Positions 1 through 10,429 of a DNA stretch of 64,000 bases are shown here, piece after piece. The notes beneath the pieces were generated by a model, which saw nothing but the letters and a program-made list of their open reading frames with translations, was not told the DNA's origin and searched no databases. Both the position numbers and the translations under genes were made by a program. This stretch comes from Ichthyophis bannanicus. Lineage: Eukaryota; Chordata; Amphibia; Gymnophiona; Ichthyophiidae. Location of the stretch: contig CM066033.1 of NCBI GenBank assembly GCA_033557465.1, forward strand, positions 17,733,080 through 17,797,079, read 5' to 3'. Positions within the stretch are counted from its first letter, which is position 1. Each line of letters starts with the position of its first letter.

Positions 1-192
1 ACCAGTATTCACTGCTGGTCTTGCATCTGTTCCACTTTGGTTCTTCAGCTCAACTAGGGCTTGCACCAGATCAAGCACTGGCTTCTGCTGGTCCATTAAG
101 GCTCTCATAGCAGTGTCCTGAGCCTGCTGTGCTAGCTCCTGCTGCCTGCTGAACTGGGCTGCCATCCACTGAGCTAGTTCCTTTGAATCCAT
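1..192 (-). CDS. Gag N-terminus of an LTR retrotransposon, cut by window edge
   Basis: Read leftward from an ATG at 192, 64 codons stay open to the edge of the window. The product is rich in Gln and Ala (it begins MDSKELAQWMAAQFSRQQ) and looks helical, like the N-terminal part of many Ty3/Gypsy-type Gag proteins. No matrix, capsid or zinc-knuckle motif lies inside the window, so the family call rests on position: the ATG is about 318 bases downstream, on the same strand, of the end of a 1.54-kb LTR (510-2046) and a TGG-starting primer-site candidate. Gag would coat the element RNA in cytoplasmic particles. It could instead be another leader ORF; the next kilobase to the left would settle this. 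Confidence 0.55.
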   Translation of the reverse strand, partial: MDSKELAQWMAAQFSRQQELAQQAQDTAMRALMDQQKPVLDLVQALVELKNQSGTDARPAVNTG

Positions 193-489
193 CTTGAACC
201 CTGTAAGAAAATACAAAGAAAAAAACACAGTGCACCACCTTCCAAACAGGTGTTTTTTTCTACACTTTTTTTTTTCAATTACCATGTGCTTACTCCCATC
301 CACCACTAGACATGCCCAGGTACTTATTACCTTGTCTCAGTGATGAATCCAGCTCTGCACAGGGTCTTTTCCTCCTGGGACAGCTTCCTCTCCTCCAAAG
401 TGCAGTTGAGGGAAAATCTTTTTTTCCAGCTTTAAACTTGAACTGTAGTTGTAATCCTCAGCAAGTAAATCCCCTTTTGTGCAAAAGCA

Positions 490-507
490 ATCCGAAAAAC
501 TACGCCA
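490..507 (-). other. Candidate primer-binding site next to the LTR
   Basis: On the minus strand the LTR ends in ACA at 510. After two bases (AA) comes TGGCGTAGTTTTTCGGAT. A TGG start within a few bases of the 5' LTR is what is expected where a tRNA 3' CCA end primes minus-strand DNA. I cannot name the tRNA. The 317 bases between the LTR and the gag ATG (193-509) are otherwise an untranslated leader with no ORF I would support. Confidence 0.4.
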
Positions 508-509
508 TT

Positions 510-2046
510 TGTCAGACGGCTGCCTGGGTGAGAATCTTCACAGTCTTGACAATGCATATATTTATATGATTTTTGCAAGGTATTGTGGGTAATGTAGTTC
601 ATTCACACCAGACACAGCTGCTGACAATAATTTAGTTGTGCACAAGTGTTAAAGCCAATAAGATACTTCTTTATTTATGGGGTTATTTCTCCCAGCACAG
701 ATATTCTTGGTAGCACATAAATTAGGTTACTTGCTTGCAGTGTTTAACTTGGTAAAACAAAGTCAAAAATCAAAATCAGGAAAACAACCTTCAAACTTGT
801 CAGGCAATTAGCTAATGTTTTCTTAGCATATCTCTAACAAACGAAAAGCCACAAAGAAAGAAATAAACTGTTCTTGTAAGGTTAACTTCTGATTACTTTC
901 CACACAGATCCAGAAGTAATTCTCTCCTAGCTCACAAGCAATTAGGTGCAGCTCAATTGCTATCAGTTATCCAGCTGAAACCCTTTAGCTGGATGGCTTC
1001 CTACTGTGTGAGTCAAATCCTGCTTCAGGAGCTTTTCTTAGTGGAATAAAAAACAAATTTATAAAGCACAGCAGCCATCACAAAGAAATATATCACAGAA
1101 AGTTACCAACGGAGTTTGGATAGAGAGCAGTCCATAAAAACAATATCTTGATCTGCTATTATTTCCCCTTCATCAACAAGCATAGGGTCACTATCATGAA
1201 TTGGCACAGATGAATCTTTCAATGGAGCACTTTCAGGAGAACACTTATTTCCCTGCTGTCTTTCAAGGTTATATAGCTAAGGCATAGATCAGTGTTCATA
1301 CCTGAGCTTCCATTGTTGCTATAGTTCCTCTCTATATAGCCTGGCCAGTATGTAGTCCAGTTCTTATGTCCAGCCTTCCAGTCCTGATCCCTGGACACTG
1401 GATCTCTCTTCACATACCTTCTGGCATAGGTCTTAGAGTCCCTTCCACTTGCAGCCGTCTCCCTCACAGGTAGCCTCTGGTGATTCCTTGTTCTGCAGCA
1501 CCATTCCTCTGGCTTTCCCCAGTCCAATGGTCTATGCTGGCCCTTGGAATACCTCCCAGTATACGTACTGCCTTGGACTCTTCTAGACCTCTCAAAGGCT
1601 TTTTTCCTCCTTTTCCTTCCAGAGGGTTTCTTTCCTTCTCTATCCGTCCGGTTTGGCTTCTGCTTCTGCTGATCCTTCAGATGAAACTGATGATCCTTCT
1701 CTGCATATCCAAGGTGATCATGAAGATGGTCATCTGTAGAATAAACTCTACTCTTATTCTGCTTAGATGAGTGATCCTCCCTAACACAGCGCAGCTGTGC
1801 TGAATCAGGCCCTGCCCTTTGAAATGAGTGCTTAGGGATTACCTCATAGCCCTCCTGATTGAACACACGTTTCCTCACTTCAGCTCCTCTAATGGCTGTT
1901 CAAAACCTGGTGCATTCTGGGACTGGTAGTCTTTTATGGCAAAATTCTGTTTTCATATTTCTACCAGAACTGACAGGTTGCTTGTTCAGAGTCACTTCAC
2001 CTTTTCTATAGCTCCTTCCTGAGCTATGATAAGCTTCCTTATCACA
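510..2046 (-). repeat. Long terminal repeat, copy 1 (5' LTR, 1,537 bp)
   Basis: This is homologous along its length to the solo LTR at 22666-24208. The two share the inner end (TGTCAGACGG here, TGTAAAAGGG there), the stretch around ATTGTGGG..TGTAGTTCATTCACACC, and the outer end GATAAGCTTCCTTATCACA. Ends are TG..CA in either orientation. Read on the minus strand it starts TGTGATAAGG and is followed by a primer-site candidate and a gag-like ORF, so it is the 5' LTR of an element that continues left of the window. An AATAAA poly(A) signal (minus strand, about 670-675) is conserved with the other copy. The first half carries the LTR-embedded reading frame described separately. Confidence 0.85.
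1219..1995 (-). pseudogene. LTR-embedded ORF, copy 1 (interrupted by one in-frame stop)
   Basis: Within the LTR, starting close to its 5' edge, a frame aligns with the intact 286-residue ORF of copy 2 (23297-24157). The first part (VTLNKQPV.. to ..PECTRF) matches MALNKQPV..PECTSI. It then meets a TGA where copy 2 has Gln, and continues in the same frame as 219 open codons from 1878. Conserved blocks include KRV, VIP, DWKAGH/DWRAGH, TYWP and SGMN(T/S)DL. The middle is very basic (GRKRRKKAFERSRR), resembling a nuclear-localisation or RNA-binding patch. No known domain recognised. In copy 1 the ATG is replaced by GTG and the Gln by a stop, so this copy is inferred inactive. Confidence 0.6.
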
Positions 2047-2618
2047 GGTGTTATAGTCACTGTCCCTGGCTTCTAAGCTTTGTTGTGTGAATAATGTGCT
2101 TGTTATGTTTCCTTACTATCTATTGTCTAACTTAATTTTAAGATCTTTCTTTTTATGTCTTTCCCTCCTTCTCTCTCATCATTTTGCCATATCTCTCTGT
2201 CCTATCCCTTCATTTTCTTTCAACACCTACTGTCTCTCATCCTTTATCAGTTTTTATATTCTTCCTTCTATCTCTTACTATTTTTGACCTCTCGGTGCTG
2301 TTTCAAGATGCTGAAGCTTCCTCCCACCCAACAGTTTGTGGGTTTTGTTTTCTGTGAACCAGACAGTGCTGGTAGCTTGAGAGAGGCAACAGGGTGGTCG
2401 TACTGGAAGAGGCTGGAGGAAAGATGGAGAGACGCCCCCTATTGGGATCCGCAGGAAGAACGAGGAAGGGTGACATTAGCATGATGGATGGAGGCCGGGA
2501 GGAACAGCAGGCTGACCCTCCTCCCGCCTCCTCTGGAAGTAAGAAAAGGGAGGGAGGTAGCTAGACTTTCAGTGGAAGCAGCAGGAGGGAGGAAGGCACC
2601 CATTTATAGCAGCAGCAG
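2047..2618. other. No gene recognised; pyrimidine-rich then mixed sequence
   Basis: 2090-2290 is T/C-rich low-complexity sequence and 2290-2618 is mixed sequence. Short open frames here lack any recognisable motif. No terminal repeats or coding homology seen. Confidence 0.4.
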
Positions 2619-3061
2619 CAGGGCTGGACCATCCATTAGGTGACCGCCTAGGATGGCAGACCTCTGTGGGCAGCAGGTCATGTGTTTTGGCACACATAGC
2701 ATTGCGCTCCTTCCCCTCCTGTGCTGAGCCATATCGCAGCCCCTCTGCCGCTGATTGAGACGGCTGGAGTGTCTCGGCAGTAGTGGTAGGCTATGTGCTT
2801 CTGTGCACATGGCTTGATGCTTCTGACTCCCAGAAAGTTGTTTTGGAAGGGAGTCAGAGGCAACAGGCCATGTGTGCCAAAACACATAGCCTGCTGCTGC
2901 TGCCACCGAGCAGTCTCCTGGTTGCCAGAAGCAGCAGCAGCGGAGGGGGGGGGGGAGGGCAGTGGCACGGCTGAGCACGGGGGAGGGGGCAGCATGGCCA
3001 GGTGTAGTGTGGCACTTCCGGGGCTTCTGCCTAGGACAGCAGAAACCTCAGGCCAGCCCTG
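2619..3061. mobile_element. Short non-autonomous hAT element (443 bp)
   Basis: It starts CAGGGCTGGACC and ends GGCCAGCCCTG. The reverse complement of the end (CAGGGCTGGCC..CTAGGCAGAA) matches the start (CAGGGCTGGACC..CTAGGATGGCAGA), giving imperfect terminal inverted repeats. Flanks AGCAGCAG and AGCAGCAA form an 8-bp near-perfect target duplication, the hAT signature (they sit in a CAG-repeat stretch, so this is weaker than usual). Internal inverted segments (around 2685 and 2870, sharing CCAAAACACAT) let it fold back. No transposase is encoded; it would have been moved in trans. Confidence 0.65.
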
Positions 3062-3135
3062 AGCAGCAATTTTAAGGGAAGTGGGACTCTTGGGCATATT
3101 CTGAACCAGTTTTCATTAGCAAGGAATTGTGGGAT

Positions 3136-3284
3136 CCTGTTCCAATTTATCCTGCTAGACCACTCCAGACAAGTGGGTTACGTCCCTCTGCCAACAGATG
3201 TTGGAGACATGAAAGTGCCAGAAGCTTCAACGAACAGGCTCTGGCATATAGAGAGGCTCCCCTAGGTGTCACCCTCAGTATTCC
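3136..3284 (+). repeat. Left inverted terminal repeat of DIRS A
   Basis: This is about 149 bp, inverted relative to 13368-13517, and diverges after CTCAGTAT. Its outer edge (CCTGTTCCAATTTATCC) corresponds to CTTCTTCCAATTCATCC in the internal complementary region, which fixes the left end of the element near 3136. Confidence 0.8.
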
Positions 3285-4153
3285 TCTGTCTCCAGCAGAT
3301 GATGGATGTCTGTTTCTTTACTCCTGGCAGCCTGCCATTCTAAGGGGCTAAGGATCTCTGCCAGTGGAACTTGGAGCTTAATAGGGTGGAGGTCTTCGGG
3401 ACGCACATGAGGTGTGGCCCTGAAGTTTCCCACTGACTGCTCAGTCTAGGACAATCCGGGAGCTCCAGGTCAGGAGAACCTGTTCAGCTTATCCTGAGAG
3501 GGGGAAGAAGACTTGGTCTCAACGGTTCAGCACAGGGCAATAAGGAGATCCTGTAACAGAGGGCAGCATCCCTTATTTTTTATTTTCTAGTTATAAGTTT
3601 ATATATCCCGTAACTGGAAAGAGCCTGTCACCGGAATTACAGCCTCACTTGCCTTTCCCTGCTTCCCTCTTCCGCGACTGACGGCTGAGCTGAACGAGAG
3701 TCGCAGTGATTGTTTTCCGTCTCTCCTCCCCCTCTTTCTGTCTGCTGCTGCTGCCGGCTGTCAGTATCTCACAGCTGTGCTGCTTGCAGGATTTCCTTTG
3801 CTTTATTCGAGGTGCAGGGAAGGATCCAGAGGTCCCGGAGGCACAGGTGAGTGCTCCGATCGCTATTGTTAGTGTCGTGGGATGTTTTGATGCCTGCTAA
3901 AGCATGGAAAACATGTTTTGGCAGTTAGCAGTGCTGAGGAGCTTTGCGGGCCGTTTTTCCCATGGTTTTTAATCACAGTACTAGTTTTTTCTCTCACAGA
4001 CAGCTTTATTGGGATAAACGATTTAGCTTTTTGGTTAGTTTTGGTTAAATTTTGTTTAATTTTGCAGGAGGTTCTTTAATTTTCACTGTTTTGAGCTCTT
4101 AAAGGGCTTGGATTCTGTAGCGCTAATGACTATGTGTCTTCAGTGCCTCGTGT

Positions 4154-5634
4154 GTGATTCCCGTCGGGGCTTGCTCTCAGATGCCGGGGGGGAGGGGTCG
4201 TGGCTGCGCATCTGAAGCGCTAACTATGGAGCAAGAAAGGCAGGATAAGTCTAAAGAAGGGACTACTTTGGTGGCGCAGGGTCCTACAGCTTCTGCGGAA
4301 GTGGAGTCTCTACTAGCGTCTCCATCCGCTCCTCTTATTACAAACCTGGCTTTGCCCTGTACTTCCACTACTCCAATGGCGGCTGGAGCAGTTCTCGGCG
4401 GGGGGGGGGGGTTTCCCTGGATTTTGTGCTGCTGCTTCATCAGGCCTACTGTTTGTGGCAACAGGGGGCGGTTGCGGATGCTTCGCTACTTGGGGCCACA
4501 GGAGGCCAAGCGGCCATAGAAAGATTTGGAAGTGGTGCCAGTAGACCGGTTAAGAGGGCTCGGTCAGTGGAGGATCAGCCTCTTGGGTTTGACTGGCCGG
4601 AAAGAGAGGACTTCGATATGGAGCCAGAAGCCGGAATGGAGGAACTAGAGGAAGGTGAGATTCAAGAACCTGAAGATCGGGTGAGGATTATCCAGGTCTT
4701 TCGGAGAGAGGAGCTGACAGCGCTCATTACGGAGTCGCTTCAGGCTCTCAACCTTTCGTCTGTGGTACCAGAGGAGGATGAGGGGTTGGAGGATTCTCTC
4801 ATTCAAGCTGTACGGAAGTCACAGGCTGATTTTCCAATTCACCATTTGGTTAAGCAGATGATAAAGGATGAATGAGATTTGCCGGAGGTAGGATTGTGAG
4901 GTATGAGGTCTATGAATCGTCTTTATCCCTTGGCTGATTAGTAACGTGAGGTGTTTGGTCCTCCGCGTATAGATGCAGCAGTTTCAGTGGTCACGAAGAA
5001 GACTACCATTCCGGTTGAAGGCAGTGCGGCTTTGAAGGACGCACAGGATCGGAAGATGGACACCTTATTGAAGCAAGCTTTTGAGGTTAATGTTCTGTCT
5101 CTACAAGCATCTATTTGTGGGGCTTGGGTAGCGAGAGCATGTTTTTGCTGGTCGCAGCATTGCAACTGCCAGCACAACAAACTCAGGAGCAGTTAGCGGA
5201 TGTGACAAGGCTAGAGTTAGGTTCAGCTTATTTAGCCAGGGTCTACTATGGTCTTATTAGAGGTTTGGCGAATAAAATGGCTTCCTTGGTAGTAGGACGC
5301 CGCTATCTCTGGCTAAGAAATTGGGCAGCGGACAGTTCCTCCAAGTTGCATCTTAGCAAACTTCCTTTTAAGGGGAAGTTCTTGTTTGGAGAGGATCTTG
5401 ACAAGCTGATCAAAGATTTGGGAGAATCAAAAGGGGGTCGCTTGCCGGAAGATAAGCGGAAGCAGGGCCTGACTCCGTTACCTTTGCGGGGTCAACCTCA
5501 GGATTTCAGGGGTTTTCGTATCTCCCATTTGGGAGGCTTTCAAAGAGGAAGGTTTTCCTCTCGAGGTCAAAGTTTTAGAGGATTCCGGGGAGCGGGCAGA
5601 GGGTTTGCTAATCCCCTTCCTCGGGATTTAGGAA
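4154..5634 (+). pseudogene. DIRS B Gag-like protein, frameshifted
   Basis: Three overlapping frames (4426-4875, 4951-5196, 5115-5634) carry pieces that align with the DIRS C gag on the other strand: VLLLHQAYCL, an acidic stretch ending EEGEIQEPEDRVRIIQVFRRE, LTALITESLQALN, and IQAVRKSQADFPIHHLVKQMI. The end is Gly/Arg/Phe-rich (GFQRGRFSSRG, FRGAGRGF), an RNA-binding-like tail common in DIRS Gag. Stops at 4873 and frame changes near 4950 and 5200 break it. The role would be nucleocapsid-like packaging of element RNA. Confidence 0.65.
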
Positions 5635-5876
5635 ACCCAGCTACACTAACAGCCGGGTTTAAAAAAGGTTTGGACAAGTTCCTGGAGGAAAGGTCTATAA
5701 ACCATTATTAAGAAGGGACCTAGGATATCAATGCTTGACCCAGTACAAGCATTGTGGAACCTGTGTCTTTTGGGGAACTGCTAGGTACGTATGACCTAGA
5801 TTGGCCACTGGTGAAAACAGGATACTGGGCTTGATGGACCTTGGTCTGACCCAGTATGGCATATCTTATGTTCTTA
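5635..5876 (+). mobile_element. CR1 3'-end fragment with a short 5' inversion
   Basis: 5658-5876 matches the last 220 bp of CR1 (GGTTTGGACAAGTTCCTGGAGG through CTTATGTTCTTATG, the CR1-type octamer tail). The preceding bases, AACCCAGCTACACTAACAGCC, are the reverse complement of the CR1 sequence that should come next (compare 12808-12829), so about 22 bp of the 5' end is inverted. It lies exactly at the junction where DIRS B lost its pol region. Confidence 0.8.
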
Positions 5877-6454
5877 TGTAACTCAGAGTTGCAGGCCTTG
5901 TCCTGTCAGGAACCGTTTCTGACTTTCTCTAGGGAAAAAGTGGTGCTGTGTCCCGTTCCGTCCTGTTTGCCAAAGGTAGTTTTGCCATTTCATGTGAATC
6001 AATCTGTCTTCTTGCCAGTATTGGATATTACGGATGAGAACGCATCTGACCATAGCTTGCGTTTGTTAGACATAAAGAGAGTTCTTCAGTGATACTTGAA
6101 GGTCTTGGAGTCCTTCCGCAAGTCTGAGCGTTTGTTTGTTCTCTTTGGAGATCCGCAAAAGGGTGAAGCGGCAGCCAAAGCTTCAATTTCCAGATGGGTC
6201 CGTGAAGCAATAGCATCAGCTTATATCTTGCAAGGTCGTCAGGTGCCCATGGGGCTGCGGGCTCATTCTACTAAAGCGCAATTGACTTCGTGGGCAGAAC
6301 ATAGCTTGGTTCCTCCGGTTAAGATTTGCAGAGCAGCCACTTGGTCTTCCTTGAATACTTTTAGTAAACATTATCGCCTAGATGTTCAAACGGCAGGAGA
6401 TGCCTGTTTCAGGTCTGCGGTTTTGCGGTCCGGGTGGACAGGTCCCTCCCAGTA
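5877..6454 (+). pseudogene. DIRS B tyrosine recombinase, C-terminal half
   Basis: The recombinase integrates the circular DIRS cDNA without target duplication. The frame starts at SELQALSCQEPF (just after the CR1 tail) and runs to TGPSQ, with a single in-frame TGA at 6090. It aligns with the DIRS C and A recombinases: PFHVNQSV, SFRKSERLFVLFGDPQKG, LRAHSTKAQLTSWA and ATWSSLNTFSKHYRLD. The HxxR-like catalytic box reads HSTK (Arg to Lys), while the presumed nucleophile Tyr in HYRLD is kept. With the N-terminal half missing it cannot be active. Confidence 0.8.
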
Positions 6455-7008
6455 ATTTACTGCTCTGTTACATCCCAGAGGTGAGGGACTGGACTGGAGA
6501 GACGATAAGGAAAGAGAAATTAGACTTATCTGCTAATTGTTATTCCTTGAGGAACTTCAGTCCAGTCCCGATTCCCGCCCGGAGTTTGTCAGCCTCCGCA
6601 GAGTCTCTGTGTTTGTGTGGGGTGACAGCAGCCAGGCAATAGAAAATCAGCAAATTTTTTCTGTACTCAGACAATGTATACTCTGTATTCTTTCTTCTCT
6701 CTCCTTTCTGTCCTATTTCCTTCAAGCGGGAGAGGGAGAGTTATCCTCTTATTTAAGGGGGATTTAGTTCAGTTTAAGAGTTAAGTTGTTGTATTTAATA
6801 TTATTGCTACTTATTTGTTGCTCCTTTGAGTCTGCTTTGTCATTAGATCACTGGGAGCTGGTGGGAGGTGCCAGCAGGATATGTACAGTGGTGTCACAAT
6901 TCTGACATGCCCAGTTTCCATGCTGCGTGAGGAGGTGCACTACCCAGAGGTGAGGGACTGGACTGGAGTTCCTCAAGGAACAATTAGCAGGTAAGTAAAT
7001 TTCTCTTT
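6455..7008 (+). repeat. DIRS B internal complementary region and right terminal repeat
   Basis: CCCAGAGGTGAGGGACTGGA occurs at about 6475 and again at about 6944. The first copy lies in the internal complementary region, where the sequence runs through GGACTGGAGAGACGATAAGG into AAAGAGAAATTAG, the complement of the right end AATTTCTCTTT. Between the two copies is about 380 bp of AT-rich non-coding DNA. This repeat pair defines the 3' limit of DIRS B. Confidence 0.7.
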
Positions 7009-7099
7009 ACTGCTACATGAGGAAGAGCCTGCAGGGTCCCTCAATTTACGTCAAGATGTATCAGCTCCCTCCTTAGCTGTCAGGGCCTTATCTCCGTTC

Positions 7100-7650
7100 T
7101 CTCCCTCGGAGGATGCCCTCTTCCTCCTCTTTTACTCCTGCAGCAGCCACAGCAGCCCAGTGCAGGCAACATGGATCAAGATTTGGCACAATTTATGTCC
7201 CTCTTCAGGCAAGCTTGAGGCCTTTGGGCATCCACATCAGCTTCCCTCAAAGTGAGCACTTCTTCCTCCAGGCCAGTGGCAGTGGCAGCACACAGGGCAG
7301 AAAAGCGCACTCTGAGTCCACCTCAGAAGAGTCCACGCGGCCTGTAAAAGAGATCTCCTGAGCTTCACTGGATGTTGCAATGGAACAGGATCATCTCTCC
7401 ATAGAGGATAGCCCTCTATCTTCACACCGGGAAGACGGGGAGTGGTCTCCTTCCGATGACCAAGCAAAAGATCAGGAGGCAGCTCAGGATGTCAATTTAT
7501 TCCGTAAGTAGGAACTTCTAGCATTGATTACTCAGGCGGTGGATGCATTGTGCCTCTCGGAATCTCAAGGACAGGAAATGATGCAAACTGCTTCTTAGGC
7601 GCTTACCAGAGGATAGACCAAAGACAGCTAACCACTGTTCGGGTCGGAGT
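7100..7650 (+). pseudogene. DIRS A Gag remnant
   Basis: A broken frame near 7437-7560 reads EDGEWSPSDD..NLFRK*ELLALITQAVDALCLSE, parallel to the acidic-then-FRREELTALITESL segment of DIRS B Gag. Stops (TAG at 7509, TAG at 7597) and missing central and RNA-binding segments show it is decayed and shortened. It begins right after DIRS B ends, so B separates A's 5' untranslated region from A's gag. Confidence 0.55.
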
Positions 7651-7807
7651 TCATCCCCTTTTTCCTCCTCCCAGGTGAGTTTCAGAGATTCTTGGCATTA
7701 CCGACCAGGTTGGTATTCGGGGCCTCCATCCTCCAGGACTGCCCCTAGGTCGCAGCCTTTTTGGGCGGTGTATCGGACAAAGGACTCCTTCTCTGCCCCC
7801 TCAAAGT

Positions 7808-9350
7808 TTGCCGGCCCTAGCCTCTCCTCCCACTGATGCTCCTCTGGCTCACTCCGGGATGCCTCCAGGCGGGGGCCATCTGGCCCTATTTGCCCACAAG
7901 TGGGAAAAGATCACCACCGATCAATGGGTCCTCAGTATTGTCTACTGCGGCAATGTTCTAGAATGCGCCTATCCTATACACGATACCTTCATAGTTTCTC
8001 CTTGTGGCTCGGGGACAAAGCAGGAAGCCATACAGTTCATTCTCCGCTGCCTGTTGGACCTTGGGCCATTGAACAGTGCCTCTACCAGAGACCACTACCG
8101 GACACTACTCCATCTACTTTGCCGTTCCAAAGAAGGATGGCTCCTTTCAAACCATTCTGGACCTGGATCAACAGCGCTTTCTGCATTTTACAGTGCTAGG
8201 ATGCCACTTTCAGTTCAGCGCATTGCTGTTTGGTCTCACAACAGCTCCATGTACCTTCTTCAAGGTCATGGTTGTAGTAGCAGCAGCTCTGCGGAAGCAG
8301 GGTATCCACATACATGCGTACCTGGATGACTAGCTCATCGGGGCAAAGTCTTATCTGGAGGCTCTATCAGCTGTCTCCCAAGTCGTGACTTTCCTGGCAC
8401 ATCTAGACTAGGAAGTCAATCACGCCAAGAGCTGTCTCAGTCCTTTCCAGTCCCTGGAGTTCCTGGGGCCCACTTTGACACCCGCCTTGGGCGGGTCTTC
8501 CTCTCGCCAGCTGCAGAGACTCTCAGGCCAACTCCAAATGTTCTGCCTTCAGACTCGGCCCTGGGGTGAGACTATCTTCAAGTTTTGGGGGCCATGGCAG
8601 CGATGATCTATGTCGTCCCTTGGGCATGAGCCCACATGCAACCCCTGCAATGGGCCCTTCTAACTCGCTGGTCTCTAGCAACGCAGGACTACAATCAGCT
8701 TAAGGTGTGAGCAGTCCGCCTTCCTCTGCAGACCTTTCTCCCGCTACTCTGCCATCACTCTGTCTGCATCCTCTGCGACAATGCCACCACAGTGGCCTAT
8801 CTCAACCAACAGGGTGACACAAAAGCCCTGGGAGTTGCCAGAAAGATGTTGCTGCTCCTCCTTTGCGCCAAGCGGCACTTGCAATCTCTCTCAGCCCAAC
8901 GCATTGCCAGGGTAGACAACGTTCAAGCCGACTTTCTCAGTCGGCATACTCTGGACCCTGGCAAGTAGGAACTCCATCTGATGGCCTTCCAGTGTATTGA
9001 GTCTCTGGGACCAACTGAGGTTCAACTTCATGCCCACTGTTGCGAACGCCAAATTCTCCGACTTCTTCAGTCGCTCCAGGGAATTTGGCTATCAGGGGAT
9101 AGACACCCTGGCCCAGCATTGGCCAGTGGTCTCGATGCTATACTTTTTTCCACCATGGCCACTGATCGGGAGGTGTCTCCATCGCATCAAGTCTCACCCC
9201 TGTCTGGTGGTCCTAGTCGCACCCAGCTGGTCCTTGCACCCGTGGTATGCGGACCTTGTTGGCTGCAAGTGACCTCACCCCTGCTGCTGGGCTCTCACCA
9301 CGGTCTCCTGAGGCAGGGCCCAGTCCTAATGGACAACCCGGCTCCTTAAT
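7808..9350 (+). pseudogene. DIRS A reverse transcriptase / RNase H / methyltransferase-like region
   Basis: Order of motifs: GGHLALFAHKWEKITTDQWVL (about 7870, the start of DIRS RT), FAVPKKDGSFQTILDLDQQ (about 8115), FQFSALLFGLTTAPCTFFKV (about 8210), HAYLDD (8310-8330, the RT active-site box, immediately followed by a TAG), then RNase H-type pieces (NATTVAYLNQQGD, DNVQADFLSRH, 8780-8950) and the DIRS methyltransferase-like segment (NAKFSDFFSRSREFG, DTLAQHWPVVSMLYFFPPWPL, 9050-9150). Several frames are needed to read them, so it is inactive. In life this polyprotein copies the DIRS RNA; the methyltransferase-like domain has no settled role. Confidence 0.75.
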
Positions 9351-9399
9351 CGCTTACGGCTTAGCTCTTAAGAAGTAGCGTCTAGTCCATAAAGGCTAT

Positions 9400-10343
9400 T
9401 CGCTTAAGGTGGTTCAGATTCTGCTTAAAGCACGCTGCCCATCCACATCGTTGGCTTACACTCGCATATGGTGCTTGTTTGAGTCATGGTGCTCATCAAC
9501 AGTGTTCTCCATGCTGAGCGCAGATTCCAGAAATCCTAGCGTTTCTACAGTATGGCTTGATAATGGGCTTGCTCTCAGCTCTCTCTTAGTACAAGTAGCA
9601 GTCCTCAGGGGCCCTATTGCGGGACATTCGCTTGCATCTCACACAGATATCAGTCGTTTCCTGTATGGGGTCTGCACACTATGGCCTCCACGCTGTCCAC
9701 TTGTTCCCCCTTGGGACCTTTTTCTCATGCTCCGGAGTCTTATGAAGACTCCCTTTGAGCCTCCCCAGCATGCTATTCTCAGAGAATTTTCCTTAAAAAT
9801 GGTCTTAGTTACTAGCAAATCAGCCAGGCGTGAGTTGGAACTACAGCCGCTCACCTTTCAAGAGCACTTTTTCTTATACACTTCTGAAGGGGAGTCACTA
9901 CAAGTCGTGCCCACCATCTTACCCAGGTGCTTTCGCCCTTTCATGTGAATCAGACCATTTCCTTACCCTCCTTTCCGAAGGAACAAGGCTGTGAATCTCC
10001 GGACAATTTTCAAGCAGTTAGTGTCCGGAGAGTTCTTCGTCGCTACCTTAAGGTCACAGCTTCCTTTCGGAAGTCAGATCACCTGTTTGTATTATTTGCT
10101 GGGCCGCGTAAAGGCCTGGCAGTTTCCAAGACTACGATTGTGCACTGGATCAAGCACACCATCGAATCCGCTTACAGCCTGCATAACAAGTCCATCCTCG
10201 TGGGGCTTCATGCGCATTCCATGCAGACTCAGGCAGCGTCTTGGGCGGTACGCTTGCACGTTTGGCCCATTGACATTTATCATGCGGCCTTCTGGTCCTC
10301 TCTATCCACTTTCATGCGCCACTACCACCTCGACCGGCGGTAG
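9400..10343 (+). pseudogene. DIRS A tyrosine recombinase
   Basis: Two frames, 9409-9948 and 9927-10343, overlap at a frameshift near 9940. The N-terminal part includes TSLAYTRIWCLFESWC and the first catalytic-Arg region KSARRELELQPLTF. The C-terminal part includes SVRRVLRRYLKVTASFRKSDHLFVLF, AHSMQTQAASWA and HAAFWSSLSTFMRHYHLD. The HxxR box is degraded (HSMQ) while the terminal Tyr is still present. The gene lies at the 3' end of the element as in other DIRS. Confidence 0.75.
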
Positions 10344-10429
10344 TGGTGTGGCTTGGGCCGAGGTGCATTTCGGGGCCTTTGTGGTAGAAGCGGCTGTTCC
10401 TTCCCACCCAGCAGGGATGTAGCTTGGGT

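Larger units (their letters stand above)
3560..7008 (+). mobile_element. DIRS retroelement B, nested in A; 5' end and pol missing
   Basis: Gag (about 4150-5634) is followed directly by the C-terminal half of a tyrosine recombinase (5877-6454), an internal complementary region (about 6472-6560) and a right terminal repeat ending AATTTCTCTTT at 7008, where DIRS A resumes. It belongs to a different subfamily from A (ends contain GGGACTGGACTGGAG, as in DIRS C). The left repeat predicted from the complementary region (starting CCTTATCGTCTCTCCAGTCC) is absent from 3136-4150, so B is 5'-truncated and its left limit is uncertain. RT, RNase H, the methyltransferase-like domain and the N-terminal recombinase are deleted at the site of a CR1 insertion. 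Confidence 0.75.

Noticed and set aside
2155..2484. 109-codon plus-strand frame in the sequence after LTR copy 1
   Set aside because: Begins in a pyrimidine-rich tract, has no motif and no splice or promoter support.
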